DNA of 60,521 nucleotides from contig DVFO01000002.1 of NCBI GenBank assembly GCA_018713215.1, positions 1 through 60,521 on the forward strand, read 5' to 3'. Positions within the stretch are counted from its first letter, which is position 1, and the number at the start of each line of letters is the position of its first letter. Positions 51,278 to 58,413 of the stretch are shown piece by piece. A model generated the notes under the pieces. It saw only the letters and a list, made by a program, of their open reading frames with translations, had not been told where the DNA came from and did not search any database. Both the position numbers and the translations under genes were made by a program. The DNA comes from Enterenecus faecium. Its GTDB lineage: Bacteria; Bacillota; Clostridia; Oscillospirales; Oscillospiraceae.

Positions 51278-52764
51278 AGCTCCTCTCCCCCTTCCTCTAC
51301 AATGCGGGGGAATCGGGCGGTGAACCGGGCTCCCACCCCGTCCGGGCCCCGCTGGGCCATGATATCGCCGCCGTGGAGGCGGGCGGTGTCCCGGGCGATG
51401 GACAGGCCCAGGCCCGTGCCCCCCGCCTCTCTGGACCGGGCCTTGTCCACCCGGTAGAAGCGGTCGAACACCCGCAGCAGGTCCTCCTCCGGGATGCCCA
51501 CTCCGGTGTCCTGCACCGTCAGGGTAATCCAGTATTCCTCCCGGGCCACCTCCACGGTGACAGAGCCCCCGGGCTGATTGTACTTCACGGCATTTTCCAT
51601 CAGATTAAAGGCCACCTGGTACAGGTCGTCCTGGGTGGCCAGCACCATACAGTGGGGCTGGAGCTGATACCGCAGCTCCACCTGGGCAGAATGGGCCAGG
51701 GGCAGCAGCATGTGCCCCACCTTTTCCACCACCTGGCCCACGTCCACCGGCACCCGCTCCCGCTGGAGTCGGGCGTCCAGGCGGCTGAGGGCCAGCAGGC
51801 GCTGGCTGATGCGGGTGAGCCGGTCGGCCTCCTCCCCGATGTCGGAGACGAACTCCCGCACCGTCTCCATATCCACCGAGCTATTTTGCAAAATGGAGTC
51901 GGCCAGCAGACGAATGGAGGCCAAGGGGGTTTTCAGCTCGTGGGAGGCATCCGAGACAAACCGCCGCCGCACCTCCTCAATGGTCTGCAAGCGGTCGGTG
52001 AGTTCGTTGAACTCCATGGCCAGCTGGGCCATCTCGTCCTTGCCCTTGACCGCGATGCGGTGGTTGTACTCGCCCTCCCGCACCGAGCGGATACCACCCA
52101 GCAGCCGGGAGGTATTGCGGGTGAGGGCTTTGGACAGAATGAGGGCAGCCACCAGAGCCACCACACAGATCACCACGGAGATGTACCGCAGGGTGGACTG
52201 GATGGACAGCAGCACCTCCGCCTGTTCCGTGTCGTATTCATAGAGGTACACCGCCCCCAGGGTGACACCACGGTACACTGTCGGGACGGCCACACGGGTG
52301 CGGAACGCCCCCTGCCGATACTCAGACCGGCACACGTCCTCCCCCCGCAGGGCCTTGACCACCTCGGCGGTGATGGCATAGTCTCCGGTGCGCTTTTCCA
52401 GGGTGGAACTGTCATAGAGGATGAGTCCGGACTCGTTGGTCACCAGCACCCGGGTGCCCTGCATATCGTCCAGCAGCTCCATGGCCTGGGCCACACCGTC
52501 CTCGGTGAGCACCTCCGACACCGCCAGGGCGCTGCCGATGGCCAGAGCCTGCCGTTTCAGTGAGGCTTCCTTGGCTGAAAACACCATGTTCTGGGCCATA
52601 ATCAAGGGGTAGGTGTTGAGCACCAGCACAATGGCCACCACCAACAGCAGATAGGTGGCCACATACTTGCCCTGTAGGCTGTGGAAGAAGGGGACCTCTC
52701 CCGCCTTGACCTCCCGATTCTCCCGGCGGGCCCGCTGCCGCCACTGCTTGAACACCTGTCTCAT
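51274..52764 (-). CDS. two-component sensor histidine kinase
   Basis: A 496-aa membrane kinase: N-terminal helix (residues 30-50), extracytoplasmic sensor (52-170), second helix (172-195), HAMP (about 195-250), HisKA with phospho-acceptor SDASHELKTPLAS near residue 265, and HATPase with MENAVKYNQPGGSVTV, VQDTGVGIPEEDL and GTGLGLSIARDTARLHGG. The ATG at 52764 overlaps the regulator's stop (ATGA). It resembles VicK/PhoR-type kinases in layout, without a PAS domain. Confidence 0.93.
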   Translation of the reverse strand: MRQVFKQWRQRARRENREVKAGEVPFFHSLQGKYVATYLLLVVAIVLVLNTYPLIMAQNMVFSAKEASLKRQALAIGSALAVSEVLTEDGVAQAMELLDDMQGTRVLVTNESGLILYDSSTLEKRTGDYAITAEVVKALRGEDVCRSEYRQGAFRTRVAVPTVYRGVTLGAVYLYEYDTEQAEVLLSIQSTLRYISVVICVVALVAALILSKALTRNTSRLLGGIRSVREGEYNHRIAVKGKDEMAQLAMEFNELTDRLQTIEEVRRRFVSDASHELKTPLASIRLLADSILQNSSVDMETVREFVSDIGEEADRLTRISQRLLALSRLDARLQRERVPVDVGQVVEKVGHMLLPLAHSAQVELRYQLQPHCMVLATQDDLYQVAFNLMENAVKYNQPGGSVTVEVAREEYWITLTVQDTGVGIPEEDLLRVFDRFYRVDKARSREAGGTGLGLSIARDTARLHGGDIMAQRGPDGVGARFTARFPRIVEEGGEEL

Positions 52765-53456
52765 GGGCACTCACTGCTCAGATAGTAGCCCACGCCCCAC
52801 TTGGTGAGGATGTGGGTGGGGTTGGCGGGGTCGGGCTCCAGCTTCTCCCGCAGACGGCGGATGTGCACGTCCACGGTGCGAAACTCCCCCACGTACTCGT
52901 AGCCCCACACCACATTCAGGAGGTTTTCCCGGCTGTACACCCGGCCAGGATTGCGCATGAGCAGTTCCATGAGGTCAAACTCCTTGGCGGTGAGCTCCAC
53001 CGGATGCCCGTCCCGACGGGCCACCCGCTGGTCCAAATCCAGGGTAATGGCCCCGTGGACCAGGCAATTGGTGTGCTTTTTCTGCTGGGTGGAGGTGCCA
53101 GCCCGGCGCAGCAGGGCCCGAATCCGGGCCTTCACCTCCAAAATGTTAAAGGGCTTGGTGATGTAGTCGTCGGCGCCGCACTCAAAACCCATAATTTTGT
53201 CCGCATCCTCGCCCTTGGCGGTGAGCATGATGATGGGCACATTGGAGAACTCCCGTATCTTCATGCACGCCTGTAAGCCGTCGATTTTGGGCATCATCAA
53301 ATCCAAAATAATCAGGTCAAACCGTCCGGTCCGGGCCAGTTCCACCGCCTCTTCCCCGTCGCTGCCGGTCTCCACCTCATATCCTTCATTTTCCAAGTTA
53401 AATTTGATACCCTTCACCAGCAGACGCTCGTCGTCCACCACCAGTATCTTGGGCAT
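52761..53456 (-). CDS. OmpR/PhoB-family response regulator
   Basis: A 231-aa regulator: receiver domain (1-115) with ILVVDDERLLVKGI, phospho-acceptor Asp in LIILDLMMPKIDG and MLTAKGEDADKI, then a winged-helix DNA-binding domain (130-230) with LTAKEFDLMELLMRNPGRVY and VDVHIRRLREKLEPD. It is encoded just before and overlapping its cognate kinase. Together with comEA upstream and the GerMN lipoprotein downstream it forms one operon; spacing from comEA is 17 bp. Confidence 0.95.
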   Translation of the reverse strand: MPKILVVDDERLLVKGIKFNLENEGYEVETGSDGEEAVELARTGRFDLIILDLMMPKIDGLQACMKIREFSNVPIIMLTAKGEDADKIMGFECGADDYITKPFNILEVKARIRALLRRAGTSTQQKKHTNCLVHGAITLDLDQRVARRDGHPVELTAKEFDLMELLMRNPGRVYSRENLLNVVWGYEYVGEFRTVDVHIRRLREKLEPDPANPTHILTKWGVGYYLSSECP

Positions 53457-53473
53457 GTCATTCCCTCCCTCTA

Positions 53474-53815
53474 TTACACCGCAATCAAATCCAACAGGGT
53501 CTCCATCATCTTCTCGCTGATGCCCGGCACCTCAATGAGGTGCTCTGGGTACTCAAAGGGGCCGTGGACACCCCGGTAGCGCACAATGGCTGTGGCCAGC
53601 GCCGGACCGATGCCGGGCAACTCCTCCAGCTGCTCCCGGGTGGCCAGGTTGATGTTCACTTTTCCCCGGTCCAGTCCGGCAAACTCCACCCCGGACTGGG
53701 GGCCTGGGCGCAGCTCCAAGGTCTCGATGCGCCCCTGTCGCATGAACCAAACGGACACCGTGGCCAGGAGCATCCCGCACAGCACCAGGCAAAGGATACG
53801 GCCTATGTACTTCAT
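53474..53815 (-). CDS. comEA: ComEA-type helix-hairpin-helix DNA-binding protein
   Basis: A 113-aa protein with an N-terminal membrane anchor (residues 6-24) and a C-terminal pair of helix-hairpin-helix motifs: VNINLATREQLEELPGIGPA near residue 53 and HLIEVPGISEKMMETLL near residue 91. It binds double-stranded DNA outside the membrane during natural transformation. It is shorter than B. subtilis ComEA because the SLBB domain is missing. No other late competence genes are in view, so competence is suggested only. Confidence 0.85.
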   Translation of the reverse strand: MKYIGRILCLVLCGMLLATVSVWFMRQGRIETLELRPGPQSGVEFAGLDRGKVNINLATREQLEELPGIGPALATAIVRYRGVHGPFEYPEHLIEVPGISEKMMETLLDLIAV

Positions 53816-53848
53816 GCCGGAACCTCCTCTTTTTTCCCGTGGCTTTGG

Positions 53849-53877
53849 TTGCGTTTTCGTCCGATTTCTGCTATAGT
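53849..53877 (+). promoter_or_regulatory. promoter for dacF-like gene
   Basis: TTGCGT (53849-53854), 17-nt spacer, TATAGT (53872-53877). Confidence 0.65.
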
Positions 53878-53946
53878 ATTTCTATTGCAGCAAGGCTTAG
53901 CCCATCGTCTGCCCCCACATTATAACATAGATGATTGGAGAATCCT

Positions 53947-55326
53947 ATGAAAAAATACATTCGTCGCGCTGCGGCTCTGGCCACAGCTCTTGTTCTCACC
54001 CTCTCTCTGTGTCTGCCCGCCGCCTTCGCTCTGGACGACCCGCAGCCCCACTGCACCGCCGCCATTGTGGTGGACGGGGACAACAACGAGGTCTTGTATG
54101 ACTACAACGCCTACGAAAAACGCTACCCCGCCTCGGTCACCAAGATCATGACCACTCTGGTGGTCCTCCGGGCCATTGACGCCGGAGAGCTCACCCTGGA
54201 GACCCAGGTGACAGCCTCCAAGGAGGCGGTGACCCTGCCCGAGGGCAGCTCCACCGCCGGCATTGTGGAGGGCGAGGTGCTCACCATCGAGCAGCTGCTG
54301 TACTGCGATCTGGTGCCGTCGGGCAATGAGGCCTGTAACATTCTGGCCGAAGCCCTGTGCGGCTCGGAAGAGGCCTTTGTGGAGCGCATGAATGAGACTG
54401 CGGAAGACCTGGGCATGACAGGCACCCACTTTGCCAACCCCCACGGTCTCCACGACCCCGACCACTATACCACCGCCTATGACATCTACCTCATGGCTTC
54501 CGCCGCTATGGAGTACGAGATTTTCCGCGAAATCGTCTCCACCCCCACCTACACCCTGGAGCCCACCAACATGGTCTCGGAGCCCCGGATTCTCCACAGC
54601 ACCAACGCCCTGATTAGCAACTGGTATGTGTCCGGCGTGACCTACTCCAAGGCCATCGGCATCAAGACCGGGTACACCGAAGAGGCAGGCCGCTGTCTGG
54701 CCTCCGCCGCCACCGACGAGCAGGGCCGCACCTTCTACTGCGTGGTGCTGGGCTCGGAATACGCCCAGGACGAGTCGGGCAACTGGCACTTCTACTCCTT
54801 CAGCGAGAGCTCTCGCCTGCTGGAGTGGGCCTTTGACAACTTCACCCGCACCACGCTGCTCAGCGAGACCTCGGAGAACGTCATCCGGGAAGTCCCCGTC
54901 ACCCTGTCTGGGGACACCGGCCACGTGTTGGTCCAGCCCGTGGGCTCCATTGAGGCCACCGTGCCGGAGTACGACCCCGCCAAGGCAGAGCTGAAAATGG
55001 ACTTGCCCGAGAGTCTGGAGGCCCCCATCCAAAAGGGCCAGGTGGTGGGCAGCGTCTCCCTGGTCTACAACGGCATCAACTACGGTTCCCTGGACATGGT
55101 GGCCACCGATGATGTGGCCCGCTCGGACTTCCAGTACACCATGAAGGTCATCTCGGACACCTGGGCCCTTTGGTGGGTGAAACTGCTGGTCATCCTGGCC
55201 GTGGTGCTCATCCTGGCTCTGGTGGTGTACCTGATCTTCATCCGGCCCATGCGCCGGGGCGGTCGGCGTCGGTATGGTTACACCGGTCCCCGCCGTGGGG
55301 GCGGCTATAAGGGCCGTCGGAGATAA
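53947..55326 (+). CDS. dacF: D-alanyl-D-alanine carboxypeptidase (DacF-like PBP)
   Basis: A 459-aa low-molecular-weight penicillin-binding protein that trims the terminal D-Ala of peptidoglycan stem peptides. Signal peptide (1-29); peptidase S11 domain with SVTK (catalytic Ser and Lys, near residue 64), SGNEA near residue 127 and KTGYT near residue 241; a PBP5-type C-terminal beta domain; then, unusually for the family, a full transmembrane helix (LVVILALVVYLIFIRP region) and an Arg/Gly-rich basic tail (RRGGRRRYGYTGPRRG). Start ATG 53947 with GGAG; a TTG four codons earlier is possible. Confidence 0.92.
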   Translation: MKKYIRRAAALATALVLTLSLCLPAAFALDDPQPHCTAAIVVDGDNNEVLYDYNAYEKRYPASVTKIMTTLVVLRAIDAGELTLETQVTASKEAVTLPEGSSTAGIVEGEVLTIEQLLYCDLVPSGNEACNILAEALCGSEEAFVERMNETAEDLGMTGTHFANPHGLHDPDHYTTAYDIYLMASAAMEYEIFREIVSTPTYTLEPTNMVSEPRILHSTNALISNWYVSGVTYSKAIGIKTGYTEEAGRCLASAATDEQGRTFYCVVLGSEYAQDESGNWHFYSFSESSRLLEWAFDNFTRTTLLSETSENVIREVPVTLSGDTGHVLVQPVGSIEATVPEYDPAKAELKMDLPESLEAPIQKGQVVGSVSLVYNGINYGSLDMVATDDVARSDFQYTMKVISDTWALWWVKLLVILAVVLILALVVYLIFIRPMRRGGRRRYGYTGPRRGGGYKGRRR

Positions 55327-55430
55327 TTCCAGCTATTCATGATTTTTTCATAATTTCGTTTCAATTTGGACAACACTTTCCCCGCCAAGTCTGGTACTAT
55401 CATGGTGTCAGGAAGAAAGACACCAGACAT
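55305..55430 (-). CDS. micro-ORF unit 1, 41 aa, unknown function
   Basis: A short minus-strand frame with a strong ribosome binding site (GAGAGGGAGGA, 8 bp before ATG 55430). The product starts MSGVFLPDTMIVPDLAGKVL and continues as a basic helix (SKLKRNYEKIMNSWNYL). Related units at 55794 and 56200 share LPDT, then I, D, G, V, K/R, Y and N at matching positions with several synonymous or conservative changes, which favours coding. It overlaps the end of dacF in antisense by 22 bp. A GC-rich hairpin (55471-55498) lies directly upstream. I know of no matching family. Plus-strand small RNA is the alternative reading. Confidence 0.45.
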   Translation of the reverse strand: MSGVFLPDTMIVPDLAGKVLSKLKRNYEKIMNSWNYLRRPL

Positions 55431-55470
55431 TTTCAAAATCCTCCCTCTCTCTTTTCTCTTTTCAAGCAAA

Positions 55471-55498
55471 CCCCCTCCGGTCGCCCAGCCGGAGGGGG
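55471..55498. terminator. terminator hairpin after dacF / before micro-ORF unit 1
   Basis: CCCCCTCCGG (55471-55480) pairs with CCGGAGGGGG (55489-55498), followed by CTTTCCTTT on the plus strand. Confidence 0.7.
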
Positions 55499-55504
55499 CT
55501 TTCC

Positions 55505-55700
55505 TTTGTGCGAAAAGGCGCAGCCTTTCCGCACAAGTTATTTTGCACCCTGCTGCGCGCAAAGTTCGGCTGCAAACACCGCAGCCGAATTCACACTTGC
55601 AGGGCGAGCAGTATTTTCTCCCGTGCACATGTCCCGGGAGAAAATGGATTTCAATTTATTCGCACCCAGAGGGTGCGAATTGTCCTGGTCGCACATTCAC
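55505..55700. repeat. four-hairpin repeat element, copy 3 (inverted)
   Basis: Opposite orientation to the other copies. H2 is ATTTTCTCCCG (from 55612) with CGGGAGAAAAT around the complement of the loop GGACATGTGCA; H1 is ATTCGCACCC with GGGTGCGAAT near 55668; H3 pairs GCAGCCGAA-type arms near 55565-55590; H4 pairs GGCGCAGCC-centred arms near 55507-55537. Stem sequences differ entirely from copies 1 and 2 but still pair. Confidence 0.7.
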
Positions 55701-55794
55701 AGTTCCTTCATAAAAGATTCGTATTTTATCCATCACTCCCCCATGGGGGTCTGCTATGATATGCGTGTCAGGAAGAAGTGAACCTGCTTTTCAT
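55690..55794 (-). pseudogene. micro-ORF unit 2, frameshifted
   Basis: Same layout as unit 1 (GAGAGGGAGGATTTCTA before ATG 55794), but one extra A after the second codon stops the frame after 8 codons. Correcting it gives a product with SLLPDTHIIADPHGGVMDK, RIFYEGTVN, clearly related to unit 3. The end runs into repeat element copy 3. Confidence 0.45.
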
Positions 55795-55836
55795 TAGAAA
55801 TCCTCCCTCTCTCTCTTTTCTCTCTCAAACAAAACG

Positions 55837-55871
55837 CAAAACCGCCGGGGTCCCGCGCCCCGGCGGTTTTG
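55837..55871. terminator. terminator hairpin of unit 2
   Basis: CAAAACCGCCGGGG (from 55837) pairs with CCCCGGCGGTTTTG (ending 55871) around a 7-nt loop. T runs flank it on both strands. Confidence 0.7.
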
Positions 55872-55908
55872 TGCTTCTGCCAATCAAATGTTTTTCCCTA
55901 CGATTACG

Positions 55909-56098
55909 AAAAAAGCCCTCGGCAGAGTTTTTCCGCCTATCGGCGGGAAAATAAATTGCAATCCGTTTTTTCCGGGGACATGTGCACCGGAAAAAAACAC
56001 TTCTCAGCCCGCCAGTGTGGAATCGGGTCGCCCTTTGACCCGATTCTGCATGCAGCGGGCTGCTTCTCCCTCTCGAAAATGCAAGCATTTTCGAGAAT
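55909..56098. repeat. four-hairpin repeat element, copy 2
   Basis: Same orientation as copy 1. H1 TTTTTCCGCC (55928) with GGCGGGAAAA; H2 GTTTTTTCCGG (55965) with CCGGAAAAAAAC around GGACATGTGCA; H3 inner AATCGGGTC with GACCCGATT (T-A to C-G change against copy 1 on both arms); H4 CTCGAAAATGC with GCATTTTCGAG. The linkers AGTGTGGAAT and TGCATGCAGCGGGCTGC are kept. Confidence 0.8.
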
Positions 56099-56200
56099 GT
56101 CGTTCACAATTCCTTCGCAAAAGATTCGTACTTTATCCATCACTCTCCCACAGGGGTCTGCTATGATGTACGTGTCAGGAAGAAGTGAATATGCTTTCAT
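55937..56200 (-). CDS. micro-ORF unit 3, running into the repeat element
   Basis: ATG 56200 with GAGAGGGAGGATGTTCTA upstream. The first 34 codons (MKAYSLLPDTYIIADPCGRV, then MDKVRIFCEGIVND) match unit 1 by position; the remaining codons come from repeat element copy 2 and are probably not the original C-terminus. It may be a truncated gene that is still translated, or a decayed copy. The alternative reading is a plus-strand RNA. Confidence 0.35.
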   Translation of the reverse strand: MKAYSLLPDTYIIADPCGRVMDKVRIFCEGIVNDILENACIFEREKQPAACRIGSKGDPIPHWRAEKCFFPVHMSPEKTDCNLFSRR

Positions 56201-56241
56201 TAGAACATCCTCCCTCTCTCTCTTTTCTCTTTCAAACAACA

Positions 56242-56279
56242 CACAAAGCCGCCGGGGTCCACACCCCGGCGGCTTTGTG
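56242..56279. terminator. bidirectional terminator after the ECF gene / unit 3
   Basis: A 15- to 16-bp stem around AAAGCCGCCGGGG (56245-56256) and its complement ending at 56279. It ends the ECF S-component transcript on the minus strand, and would limit transcription into unit 3. Confidence 0.75.
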
Positions 56280-56283
56280 CCGT

Positions 56284-56871
56284 TTACTGTTTTGATGGGT
56301 TCAGCGCCTCGTCCAGGCGGGCCATGCGCAGCGCCCGCAGCACGGCAAAGGCCAGCAGAGGAGCCAGCACGATAGCCACACCTCCGTTGAACAGGGAGGA
56401 GGGTACCTTGAGCACCGTGGCCACCCACGCCGCAGAGGCACTCATGCCCTCCAGCAGCATGGAGTTGTAGAAAAAGGTCTTGGCCAGATAGATGATGATA
56501 TAGCTCACCGCCGCACACACGGTGGACACCGCCATGGCGGGATAGGTGGCCTTGCGGTGGAACACCGCCACAAAGACCGCTCCGGCAATCACCCCGTACA
56601 GGCCCTTGGTGACAAAGGTGATGGGGGCCTCGGTGATGTAGAGCACATTGGTGCAGTCATACAGGGCCGAGCCCAGACCGGCTGCCAGCCCGCCCCACCA
56701 GGGCCCCAGCAGAATCCCGCTGAGGGCGCACATAATGTTGCCCAGATGGAACCGGGAATAGCCCCCCACGCTCAGAGGCAACACCACTTCAATCTTACTT
56801 CCGCAAAACACCAGCGCCACCAGCAGGGCGGTGATCACCAGCCGCAGCAGCTTTTTGTGTTCTTGACGCAT
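56284..56871 (-). CDS. ECF transporter S component
   Basis: A 195-aa membrane protein with about six helices, of the ECF transporter substrate-binding (S) component type: ALLVALVFCGSKIEV helix 1, GGYSRFHLGNIMCALSGILL, and GPWWGGLAAGLGSALYD, a typical S-component loop-helix pattern. It would bind a vitamin or nucleobase and share a general EcfAA'T energising module encoded elsewhere. The divergent MocR regulator makes a B6-related substrate plausible; queuosine precursor (QueT) is an alternative, but there is no room for a preQ1 riboswitch upstream. Confidence 0.85.
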   Translation of the reverse strand: MRQEHKKLLRLVITALLVALVFCGSKIEVVLPLSVGGYSRFHLGNIMCALSGILLGPWWGGLAAGLGSALYDCTNVLYITEAPITFVTKGLYGVIAGAVFVAVFHRKATYPAMAVSTVCAAVSYIIIYLAKTFFYNSMLLEGMSASAAWVATVLKVPSSLFNGGVAIVLAPLLAFAVLRALRMARLDEALNPSKQ

Positions 56872-56900
56872 AATCTTCCACTCCTCTCCCGCCGCCCACG

Positions 56901-56930
56901 TTGACGGCGGCTGTTATTGAGTGGTATTAT
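56901..56930 (+). promoter_or_regulatory. promoter for the MocR gene
   Basis: TTGACG (56901-56906), 18-nt spacer, TATTAT (56925-56930). The divergent ECF gene starts 30 bp away, so a regulator bound here could control both. Confidence 0.6.
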
Positions 56931-56997
56931 ACTCCCATCTGACATCATGAAAATGGCCAGTTTTTATCTTTTTTATCAGGTCAGTTTGGAGGTGCCT

Positions 56998-58413
56998 ATG
57001 GAATATCCCATTCACATGCCCGTCTTTGAGCCGGGTCATCCCCTGTATTTACAGCTGTACCAGCACCTGGCCCGGGAAATTCAACAGGGCCGCCCGGGAC
57101 CTGGAAAGAAGCTACCCTCCAAGCGGCGGCTGTGCGCCCTGCTGGGGGTGAGCATGAGCACCGTGGAGGGGGCATACTCCCTCCTTCTGGCGGAGGGGTA
57201 CGTGAAGAGTTTGCCCCGCAGCGGCTATGTGGCCGCCCAGCTCCACGACGTGCCGGTGCAGTCTGTCCCCGACCTGCCCGCTCCTCCAGAGCCCCCCTCC
57301 CAGTGGCGGTATGACTGCTCCACCTCGGCGGTGGACACCTCGGTGTTCCCCTTCTCCTCCTGGGCCCGCATCAACAAGGATTCGGTGTACCAAAACCCCG
57401 GCCTGCTCCAGCCGGGGCACCCCCAGGGGGACGAGCCGCTGCGGGTGGCCCTGGCGGGACTGCTGGCCCAATACCGGGGGGTACGCTGCTCCCCGGAACA
57501 GATCGTGGTGGGGGCGGGGACCGACTACCTGCTCTCCCTCCTCCTCCAACTCTTTCCCCAGGGCAGCGCCGTGGCCCTGGAGGACCCCGGCTACCCCACC
57601 GCCTGGCAGGCGGTGGAGCGGCACGGACACCGCCCCATCTCCATCCCGGTGGATGCCTCGGGGATGTGTCCCAGGGAGCTGGAGCAGTCGGAGGCGGTGC
57701 TGGCCTATGTCACCCCCTCTCACCAGTTCCCTCTGGGGATGACCATGCCGGTGGAGCGGCGCAGCCGCCTGCTGCGCTGGGCGGCACAGGGGGAGGGGCG
57801 GTATGTGCTGGAGGACGACTACGACAGCGAGTTTCGCTACGCCTCCCGGCCCATTCCCGCCCTCCAGGGGCTGGACGCCGGGGGCCGGGTCATCTACCTG
57901 GGCACCTTCTCCCGGTCCATCGCCCCCGCCATCCGTGTGGCCTACCTCATCTTGCCCCCGGAACTGCTGGCCCGATACCGCCGAGTGTTCCCCCAGAGCG
58001 CCTGCACCGTCTCCCGGTTTGAGCAGGAGACCCTTCGCCAGTTCCTGGTCCAGGGGCTGTACAGCCGCCATCTGCGCCGGTCCGGCAACCGCTACCGCCG
58101 CAAATGCTCCATCCTCACCCAGGCCCTGGGCCGCTTCCCCCACCTGTCCCTGTCCGGTGAGGGGGCAGGGCTGCACTTTCTCCTCACCGCCCCCCACCTC
58201 ACCGAGAGCGAGATGGTCCAGCGAGCTGCCCGCAGCGGCATCCGGGTCTCTCCCCTCAGCCGCTACTGCCACCAGGTCCCCCCGCCTCCCTCCACCGTGG
58301 TGGTGGGCTATGCGGGGCTGCCCCTGGAACAGCTGGAGGCGTGCGCCAATTTGCTGGGTCAGGCCCTGGACCCGGTCACCCCTCTTCCCGAGGACGTACC
58401 TCCAGGCGAATGA
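56998..58413 (+). CDS. MocR/PdxR-family PLP-dependent transcriptional regulator
   Basis: A 471-aa fusion of a GntR-type winged helix (residues 10-80: LYLQLYQHLAREIQQGR, KLPSKRRLCALLGVSMSTVE) and a class-I aminotransferase-like domain (110-465), with the PLP-lysine probably in YLGTFSRSIAPAIRVAY and Asp/Tyr near YVLEDDYDSEFRY. Family members sense PLP and often regulate vitamin B6 synthesis or uptake. ATG 56998 follows TTGGAGGTG. It is divergent from an ECF S component. Its last 38 bp overlap the end of spoIIE on the other strand. Confidence 0.92.
   Translation: MEYPIHMPVFEPGHPLYLQLYQHLAREIQQGRPGPGKKLPSKRRLCALLGVSMSTVEGAYSLLLAEGYVKSLPRSGYVAAQLHDVPVQSVPDLPAPPEPPSQWRYDCSTSAVDTSVFPFSSWARINKDSVYQNPGLLQPGHPQGDEPLRVALAGLLAQYRGVRCSPEQIVVGAGTDYLLSLLLQLFPQGSAVALEDPGYPTAWQAVERHGHRPISIPVDASGMCPRELEQSEAVLAYVTPSHQFPLGMTMPVERRSRLLRWAAQGEGRYVLEDDYDSEFRYASRPIPALQGLDAGGRVIYLGTFSRSIAPAIRVAYLILPPELLARYRRVFPQSACTVSRFEQETLRQFLVQGLYSRHLRRSGNRYRRKCSILTQALGRFPHLSLSGEGAGLHFLLTAPHLTESEMVQRAARSGIRVSPLSRYCHQVPPPPSTVVVGYAGLPLEQLEACANLLGQALDPVTPLPEDVPPGE

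Noticed and set aside
55395..56283. Three plus-strand small RNAs with CCTCCC anti-SD tracts
   Set aside because: Not excluded, but demoted. The -10-like and CCTCCC motifs are the complements of a conserved ILPD-type coding segment and of a strong ribosome binding site, no -35 box is convincing, and amino-acid-level conservation between units 1 and 3 favours the minus strand.
56872..56916. preQ1 riboswitch ahead of the ECF S component
   Set aside because: Only about 45 bp separate the gene from the divergent promoter, and no C-rich loop with A-rich tail is seen.
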